A stretch of 64,000 nt of DNA from Sphingosinicella sp. CPCC 101087 (lineage in GTDB: Bacteria; Pseudomonadota; Alphaproteobacteria; Sphingomonadales; Sphingomonadaceae). Below, one piece after another: positions 58,614 through 64,000 of this stretch (positions are counted from its first letter, which is position 1; each line of letters starts with the position of its first letter). The notes below the pieces were generated by a model. The model saw only the letters and a program-made list of their open reading frames with translations, made no database searches and was not told the origin of the DNA. Both the position numbers and the translations under genes were made by a program. The stretch covers positions 186,001 through 250,000 of the forward strand of contig NZ_SBFF01000008.1 of assembly GCF_004151485.1 (NCBI RefSeq), written 5' to 3'.

Positions 58614-59696
58614 TTGAAAGCCGCCGTCCTGCATCAGACGCTGTCGGACCTCGTCGTCGAGGAGGTTGCCGTCTCCAAGCCGGGGCCTCGCGAGGTGCTG
58701 ATCCGCACGCGCGCCTGCGGCGTGTGCCATTCGGACCTGCATTTCATCGACGGCCTCTATCCGGCGCCGACCCCGCTCGTTCCCGGCCACGAGGCGGCGG
58801 GCGTGGTGGAGGCGGTCGGCGACGACGTGACCGCGCTCAAACCGGGCGACCATGTCGTCACCTGCTTCTCCACCTTTTGCGGGCGTTGCGAATATTGCGT
58901 CACCGGACGCCTGGCATTGTGCACAGACGCCTCGACCCGGCGAAAGCCGATGGAGGCGCCGCGCATCGCGCTGGACGGAACGCCGCTGCATCAGCTGCTC
59001 AACGTCGCCGGCATTGCCGAGCAGCTGCTGGTGCACGAAAATGGTGCGGTCGCGATCGATCCGGACATGCCGTTCGACCGGGCCGCCCTGATGGGCTGCG
59101 CGGTCGTGACCGGCGCTGGCTCGGTGCTGAACACGGCGCAGGTGAAAGCGGGCGACCATGTCGCGGTCATCGGCTGTGGCGGGATTGGCCTCGCCGCCGT
59201 CAACGCAGCGAAGATCGCGGGGGCTGCGAGGATCATCGCCATCGATCCGGTGCCCGCGAAGCGCGCGCTCGCCGAGAAGATGGGGGCAACCGACAGCTTC
59301 GACCCGGAAACGGACAAGCTTCGCGAGCAGGTGGTCGAGCTCACTCGCGGCGGCGTTCATCACGCGATCGAGGCGGTCGGACGAATTGCGGCCGGGGAGA
59401 TGGCGCTGGCGCTGCTTCGGCGCGGGGGCACCGCCACGATCGTCGGCATGATGCCGATGCATGAAAAGCTGCCGATGCGGGCGCTCGATCTGCTTGCCGA
59501 GAAGAAGCTCCAGGGCTGCCTGATGGGATCGAACCGCTTCCCGGTAGACATTCCGCGACTGGTGGATTTCTACCTGGCGGGGCGGCTTGACCTCGACAGC
59601 CTGATCGCCGAGCGGATCCCGCTCGGCGAGATCAACGGCGCCGTGCAGAAGCTGCGGGGCGGCGAGGCGGTGCGTTCGGTGGTGGTGTTCGAATGA
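58614..59696 (+). CDS. Zinc-dependent alcohol dehydrogenase
   Basis: The 360-residue MDR-family enzyme has the catalytic zinc ligands (CGVCHSD at about 36-42, GHEAAG), the structural zinc site CGRCEYC...C (about 87-103), and the NAD-binding VIGCGGIGLAA. It starts with TTG 58614, supported by AAGGAG 8 bases upstream; there is no ATG in place. Close relatives oxidise primary or secondary alcohols. In this operon it probably feeds an aldehyde or ketone into CoA metabolism. Confidence 0.92.
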   Translation: MKAAVLHQTLSDLVVEEVAVSKPGPREVLIRTRACGVCHSDLHFIDGLYPAPTPLVPGHEAAGVVEAVGDDVTALKPGDHVVTCFSTFCGRCEYCVTGRLALCTDASTRRKPMEAPRIALDGTPLHQLLNVAGIAEQLLVHENGAVAIDPDMPFDRAALMGCAVVTGAGSVLNTAQVKAGDHVAVIGCGGIGLAAVNAAKIAGAARIIAIDPVPAKRALAEKMGATDSFDPETDKLREQVVELTRGGVHHAIEAVGRIAAGEMALALLRRGGTATIVGMMPMHEKLPMRALDLLAEKKLQGCLMGSNRFPVDIPRLVDFYLAGRLDLDSLIAERIPLGEINGAVQKLRGGEAVRSVVVFE

Positions 59697-59801
59697 GCTC
59701 CAGCCTCGTCGGCCCGGCGCAGCCTGGCGCCCAAGCGACGCAAGACAGGTCTCGGGCCGGCATCCCGGCCTTGGCGGGAAAGACGGTTGGGAGAGTATCG
59801 C

Positions 59802-60578
59802 ATGAGCCTGTTTGATCTGACCGGGAAAGTCGCGGTGATCACCGGCTCCTCGCGCGGCATAGGCCGGGCGATCGCCGAGGCGCTGGCCGACCAGGGTGCC
59901 AAGGTAGTGATATCGAGCCGCAAGGCCGAAGCCTGCCGTGAGGCGGCGGACGCGATCAACGCCCGGCACGGCGAGGAACGGGCGATCGTCGTACCTGCGA
60001 ACATCTCTTCCAAGGAGGAGCTTCAGAACCTGGTGGACGAGACCCGCCGCGAATGGGGCCGGATCGACGTTCTGGTCTGCAACGCCGCGTCCAACCCCTA
60101 TTACGGGCCGATGGGCGGGATCAGCGACGAGCAGTTCCGCAAGATCCTGGACAACAACATCCTCTCCAACCACTGGCTGATCCAGATGGTGGCACCCGAG
60201 ATGGTCGAGCGAAAGCAAGGCTCGATCATCATCGTCAGCTCGATCGGCGGGCTGAAGGCCTCGCCGGTGATCGGCGCCTATAACATTTCCAAAGCTGCCG
60301 ATTTCCAGCTCGCCCGCAATCTCGCCGCCGAGTTCGGGCCGCACCAAGTCCGCGTCAACTGCATCGCCCCCGGGCTGATCCGGACCGATTTCGCCCGAGC
60401 GCTCTGGGAGAATCCCCAGACGCTGCAGATGGTGACCGGCGTCACCCCGATGAGGCGGATCGGAGAGCCCGAGGAGATTGCCGGAGCGGCGGTGTTCCTC
60501 GCCTCCTCCGCTTCCACCTACGTGACGGGCCAGACCATCATCGTCGACGGCGGGAGCACGATCGGGGTGGGACTGTGA
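59802..60578 (+). CDS. Short-chain dehydrogenase/reductase
   Basis: The 258-residue SDR has the NAD(P) motif TGSSRGIG (13-20), NAASN in place of NNAG, catalytic Ser (IIIVSSIGG), YNISKAA with Tyr and Lys, and a C-terminal [14 protein letters not shown] precedes ATG 59802; an earlier TTG is unlikely. The 105 bases before it contain only a degenerate palindromic stretch near 59750-59786. The substrate is unknown, probably a hydroxy- or keto-intermediate of the pathway. Confidence 0.93.
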   Translation: MSLFDLTGKVAVITGSSRGIGRAIAEALADQGAKVVISSRKAEACREAADAINARHGEERAIVVPANISSKEELQNLVDETRREWGRIDVLVCNAASNPYYGPMGGISDEQFRKILDNNILSNHWLIQMVAPEMVERKQGSIIIVSSIGGLKASPVIGAYNISKAADFQLARNLAAEFGPHQVRVNCIAPGLIRTDFARALWENPQTLQMVTGVTPMRRIGEPEEIAGAAVFLASSASTYVTGQTIIVDGGSTIGVGL

Positions 60579-61336
60579 CCGCGCGGCTGGCAGGCAAGGT
60601 CGCGATCGTCACCGGCGCGGCTTCAGGGATCGGCAAAGCGAGCGCCGCCCTGTTCCGGGCGGAGGGCGCCACGGTCATCGCCGCCGACATTGCCGAGGCC
60701 GAGGAGGTGGTCGCCGCGGACGCGGGCAACGAGGAGGATGTGAAACGACTGGTCGAACAGGCGGCGCGCGACCATGGAGGCCTCGACATCTTCTTCGCCA
60801 ATGCGGGTATTTCGGGCGGACTCGCCTCGATCTTCGAGCAGACCCCGGAGGATTGGCAGGAGATATTGCGCGTCAACCTGATCGGACCGTTCCTGGCCAT
60901 CAAGCATGCCGCGCCGCTGCTCAAGGAACGGGGCGGCGGATCGATCATCTGCACCGCCTCCGTAGCCGGCATTCGAGCCGGGGCGGGTGGGCCGGCTTAT
61001 TCGGCGTCCAAGGCCGGCGTGATCCGGCTGGTCCAGGTCGCCGCGACGCAGCTGGTCGGGGCGAACATCCGCGTCAACGCCATCTGCCCGGGCCTCATCG
61101 AGACGGGGATGACCAAGGGTATCTACGACACGGCACGCGCCGCGGGGAAGGCCGACATGATCGGGCACCTCAATCCCCTGAAGCGCGGCGGCGAGGCCGA
61201 GGAAATCGCCCGGGCTGCCCTCTTCCTGGCCTCCGACGAGTCCAGCTATGTCAACGGACATGCCCTTGTCGTCGACGGCGGCCTCTCCGCCTCGCACCCT
61301 TTCTATCGGCAGGAATATGGCCGAACGGCCTTTTGA
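60575..61336 (+). CDS. Short-chain dehydrogenase/reductase
   Basis: The 253-residue SDR shows TGAASGIG (14-21), NAGISGG, the catalytic Ser in CTASVAG, YSASKAG, and [13 protein letters not shown] 60575 overlaps the preceding SDR stop (GTGA). The two SDRs differ clearly from each other, so they probably act on successive intermediates rather than being recent duplicates. Confidence 0.93.
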   Translation: MTARLAGKVAIVTGAASGIGKASAALFRAEGATVIAADIAEAEEVVAADAGNEEDVKRLVEQAARDHGGLDIFFANAGISGGLASIFEQTPEDWQEILRVNLIGPFLAIKHAAPLLKERGGGSIICTASVAGIRAGAGGPAYSASKAGVIRLVQVAATQLVGANIRVNAICPGLIETGMTKGIYDTARAAGKADMIGHLNPLKRGGEAEEIARAALFLASDESSYVNGHALVVDGGLSASHPFYRQEYGRTAF

Positions 61337-61343
61337 ACCAACG

Positions 61344-61390
61344 TCCTTCGATACGCCGTTTCGACAAGCTCAACGGCTACTCAGGACGAG
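61344..61390. repeat. Short dispersed repeat of sphingomonad type
   Basis: The stretch contains TCCTTCGATACGCCG, TTCGACAAGCTCA and CTACTCAGGACGAGCGG. The same word order (cttcgacaagctcaggacga) recurs between genes in sphingomonad genomes, as far as I recall. It fills most of the 82-base gap before the bifunctional gene, upstream of the CAGGAG ribosome site. Confidence 0.5.
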
Positions 61391-61418
61391 CGGATCTGGA
61401 AACACAGGAGACTTTCGC

Positions 61419-63479
61419 ATGACGAGCCCCATTTCGACCAAGCTGCACGGCGACGTTCTGATCGTCACCTCCAACAATCCGCCGGTCAACGCGCTGGGCC
61501 ATGCGGTGCGCGAGGGGCTGGTGAGTGCGATCGAGCAGGCCGATGCCGATGAAAAGGTGAAGGCCGTCGTGATCATCTGCCAAGGGCAGACTTTCTTCGC
61601 CGGCGCCGACATCACCGAATTCGGCAAGCCGATGCAGATGCCGATGCTGCCGATGGTGGTGGACCGGATCGAGCAATGCACGAAGCCGGTTGTCGCGGCG
61701 ATCCACGGGACGGCGTTCGGGGGCGGGCTCGAAGTGGCGCTGGCAAGCCATTATCGCGTGGCGGTGCCGACGGCGAAGCTGGGCGTGCCGGAGGTGAAGC
61801 TCGGCCTGCTTCCCGGAGCGGGCGGGACCCAGAGGCTGCCGCGCGTCGCCGGCGTCCGGCGGGCTCTGGAGATGGCAGCGACCGGCAATCCGGTCGGCGC
61901 CAAAGAGGCCCATGACATCGGCCTGGTCGATCGGTTGATCGAAGGAGACCTGGAGCAGCATGCGGTCGCCTTCGCCGAGGAAGTGCGCGACGTCCGTCCC
62001 ATCCCGAAGACCAGCGAGCGGGACGACAAGCTCGCCGAGGCCCGCGCCAATCCCGCCGTCTTCGACGAGTTCCGCGAGGCCAATGCCCGGAAGTTTCGCG
62101 GATTCGATGCGCCCGAGTACAATATCCGCGCCATCGAGGCGGCGGTCGCCAAGCCCTACGCGCAAGGCGTGCAGGACGAGCGCCGCCTTTTCATGGAGCT
62201 GATGAGCGGCACCCAGGCGCGCGCGCAGCAATATTTCTTCTTCGCCGAGCGCAAGGCCGCAAAGATCGAGGGCCTGCCCGAGGACACCGGGACCCGCGAC
62301 ATCAAGCGGGTCGGCGTGATCGGCGCCGGGACGATGGGCGGCGGAATCTCGATGAACTTCCTGTCGGCGGGGATTCCGGTGACGATCGTCGAGATGGCGC
62401 AGGAGGCGCTCGACCGTGGCACCGGCGTGATGCGCAAGAATTACGAGGCCAGCGCCGCCAAGGGCCGGATGACCGCCGACCAGGTCGCGCAGGCGATGGG
62501 ACTGCTGAGGCCGACGCTCGAGCTCGACGCGCTTGCCGACTGCGACCTGATCATCGAGGCGGTGTTCGAGAATATGGACGTCAAGAAGGATATCTTCGGG
62601 AAGCTGGACCGCATCGCCAAGCCTGGCGCCATCCTCGCTTCTAACACCTCCTATCTCAACATCGACGAGATCGCGGCGACCACGTCGCGGCCACAGGACG
62701 TGGTCGGCCTCCATTTCTTCTCGCCGGCCAACATCATGAAGCTGCTGGAAGTGGTGCGCGGCGCGAAGACGGCCCCGGACGTGCTGGTGACGGCGATGCA
62801 ACTCGCCAAGAAAATCAGGAAGGTCGCCGTGGTCGCCGGCGTCTGCCACGGCTTCATCGGCAATCGGATGCTGATGCCGCGGCAGCTCCAGGCCAACCGC
62901 CTGCTGCTGGAAGGCGCCACGCCCGAACAGATCGACCGCATCCATGTCGAGTTCGGCATGCCGATGGGCCCGTTCCAAATGGCCGATCTCGCCGGCGTCG
63001 ACATAGGCTGGCACCGCGATCCGAACCGGATCGAGAATATCCGCGACAAGCTTTGCGCGCTCGGCCGCTGGGGCCAGAAGAAGGGCGCCGGCTTCTACGA
63101 CTATGACGAAAAGAGGCGGCCGACCCCCTCTCCTGTCGTCGCCGAGGTGATCGAGGCATTCCGCTCCAAGGAGGGCGTGGAGAAGCGGGAGATAGACGAT
63201 CAGGAGATCATCGAACGAACGCTCTATACGATGGTGAACGAAGGCGCGAAGATCCTCGAGGAAGGCATGGCCCAGCGCGCATCCGACATCGATGTCGTCT
63301 GGGTCTACGGCTACGGCTGGCCAGTCTATCGCGGCGGACCGATGTTCTGGGCCGACACCGAGGGCCTGGCGAGAATCGTCGAGGGGCTGAAGCGACAGCA
63401 GCCGCGGCTGGGCGGGGATTTCTCGCTTTCCGACCTGCTGGTACGCAAGGCCGAGGCGGGGGAGAAGTTCACACGCTGA
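61419..63479 (+). CDS. Bifunctional enoyl-CoA hydratase / 3-hydroxyacyl-CoA dehydrogenase (FadB-like)
   Basis: The 686-residue protein joins a crotonase domain (about 1-190, with [10 protein letters not shown] for the oxyanion hole and [16 protein letters not shown]), a linker, and a 3-hydroxyacyl-CoA dehydrogenase (about 295-680: [55 protein letters not shown] and the C-terminal domain with GFIGNRML). It performs two steps of beta-oxidation. The thiolase partner is not in this window. CAGGAG precedes ATG 61419. Confidence 0.94.
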   Translation: MTSPISTKLHGDVLIVTSNNPPVNALGHAVREGLVSAIEQADADEKVKAVVIICQGQTFFAGADITEFGKPMQMPMLPMVVDRIEQCTKPVVAAIHGTAFGGGLEVALASHYRVAVPTAKLGVPEVKLGLLPGAGGTQRLPRVAGVRRALEMAATGNPVGAKEAHDIGLVDRLIEGDLEQHAVAFAEEVRDVRPIPKTSERDDKLAEARANPAVFDEFREANARKFRGFDAPEYNIRAIEAAVAKPYAQGVQDERRLFMELMSGTQARAQQYFFFAERKAAKIEGLPEDTGTRDIKRVGVIGAGTMGGGISMNFLSAGIPVTIVEMAQEALDRGTGVMRKNYEASAAKGRMTADQVAQAMGLLRPTLELDALADCDLIIEAVFENMDVKKDIFGKLDRIAKPGAILASNTSYLNIDEIAATTSRPQDVVGLHFFSPANIMKLLEVVRGAKTAPDVLVTAMQLAKKIRKVAVVAGVCHGFIGNRMLMPRQLQANRLLLEGATPEQIDRIHVEFGMPMGPFQMADLAGVDIGWHRDPNRIENIRDKLCALGRWGQKKGAGFYDYDEKRRPTPSPVVAEVIEAFRSKEGVEKREIDDQEIIERTLYTMVNEGAKILEEGMAQRASDIDVVWVYGYGWPVYRGGPMFWADTEGLARIVEGLKRQQPRLGGDFSLSDLLVRKAEAGEKFTR

Positions 63480-63551
63480 CCGGAAGGGTCGCTTACTCCC
63501 TGCTTACCTTCGCCTGTTAGACCCTCCTCATCCAGAAGGGGAGGGTCCAAC

Positions 63552-64000
63552 ATGCAGCTGCCCGCCAGGCACGAGTTCCGGGTTACCGATCGGACGGTCG
63601 ACGTCGAGGTGCGCCCCGGCTTCGATCCGGCGATCGACGAAGCCGCCGCGCGCGCGAGCCCGACCCATGCCTTCCTTCGCCGCGCCTGGTTCGAGCCGGC
63701 GGGAGCGGCCGGATCGACGACCCTCGTCGCTCGTCGGAGCGGCGGATCGATCCTCGCCACGCTTCCGCTGGCGCCGATGGGGCCCACCATGCTCGGCGCA
63801 CGCATGGTACCGGGAAGCTATTGGCCATTTCGAGCGCCACCCGTTGCCGCCGACGCGGACGAAGACGAGATAGGCGCATTCCTGGGCGACGCTGCGGTGG
63901 ACCGGACCCTCGGGCAGGTCTGGCGCATGGGCCCCTATCATGCCGACGAGGCGGGCACCGGGCTCCTTGAACAAGCGGCGCGGAACGGAGGCTGGACGGT
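63552..64000 (+). CDS. Unidentified protein, truncated by window end (possibly CelD/GNAT-type acetyltransferase)
   Basis: An open frame starts at ATG 63552, with GGGGAGGG 6 bases upstream, and runs to the last base without a stop (149 residues visible). The fragment has THAFLRRAWFEP near residue 38 and a VPGSYWPFRAPP segment near residue 95, reminiscent of CelD/BcsL-like acetyltransferase domains, where a similar start precedes the GNAT core. The match is weak and the catalytic part is outside. The 72 bases before it hold no terminator that I can see. Confidence 0.6.
   Translation, partial: MQLPARHEFRVTDRTVDVEVRPGFDPAIDEAAARASPTHAFLRRAWFEPAGAAGSTTLVARRSGGSILATLPLAPMGPTMLGARMVPGSYWPFRAPPVAADADEDEIGAFLGDAAVDRTLGQVWRMGPYHADEAGTGLLEQAARNGGWT

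Overview
The window looks like chromosome of a high-GC alphaproteobacterium, most likely a member of the Sphingomonadales. Evidence is the uniformly GC-rich coding sequence, GTG/TTG starts, NrsF-type anti-sigma control, a TorF-type porin, NodT/MacAB efflux genes, several acyl-CoA dehydrogenases and the short dispersed repeats. The species was not identified. No tRNA, rRNA, CRISPR array or insertion sequence was seen.

Layout. (1) 1-11,940: a very compact amino-acid supercluster on the + strand. It holds trpG (3' end), a tryptophan-rich leader peptide with an attenuator, trpD, a fused trpCF, trpB, trpA, a TrpR/YerC-type regulator, then hisG, hisD, a fused hisC-hisB, hisH, hisA, hisF and hisIE. 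Most junctions overlap. hisN lies apart at 14.0-14.9 kb, behind a secreted serine hydrolase and a MarR regulator. (2) 14.9-17.5 kb: metX-metB, preceded by a leader RNA that folds like a SAM-clan riboswitch, with a plausible Shine-Dalgarno-sequestering switch. (3) 17.5-18.5 kb: a MarR regulator divergent from a VOC/glyoxalase gene, with a clear palindromic operator. (4) 18.6-25.9 kb (- strand): the assimilatory sulfate operon DUF2849-cysI-DUF934-cysH-cysG-cysD-cysN. CysN carries a decayed APS-kinase domain, and CysH has the cysteines of an APS reductase, so PAPS is probably bypassed. (5) 26.3-28.7 kb: porin-glnK-amtB (ammonium). (6) 28.9-33 kb: aroK, lysA, an unknown protein, a luciferase-like oxidoreductase and DUF2171. 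(7) 33.2-38.2 kb: a NodT-MacA-MacB efflux operon. (8) 38.3-41.2 kb: a PuuD-like membrane protein, a DUF2459 protein and a sulfotransferase.

(9) 41.2-49.4 kb: MTA-phosphorylase-like enzyme, TIGR04283-type glycosyltransferase, radical SAM enzyme, exported MsrA and MsrB, a SigF/NrsF ECF sigma/anti-sigma pair, a VTT-membrane/FAD disulfide-reductase fusion, a DUF2064 (TIGR04282-type) transferase and a PaaI thioesterase. The gap between msrB and sigF holds an exact GTAACC-N16-CGAA element, so the msrB-msrA-rSAM-glycosyltransferase strand is probably SigF-driven. This is the best candidate for a poorly described system here. (10) 49.4-63.5 kb: lipid/acyl-CoA catabolism with a secreted M20 amidohydrolase, four acyl-CoA dehydrogenases (one pair looks heteromeric), a Baeyer-Villiger monooxygenase, a diiron beta-lactamase-fold protein, a Zn-alcohol dehydrogenase, two SDRs and a FadB-like bifunctional protein. 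Two near-identical 18-bp LiuR-like operators lie in front of two of these transcription units. The window ends in a truncated gene at 63,552.

The first 28 kb thus concentrates tryptophan, histidine, methionine, cysteine and ammonium acquisition, each with its own sensing device: an attenuator, a TrpR-family protein, a riboswitch and PII.
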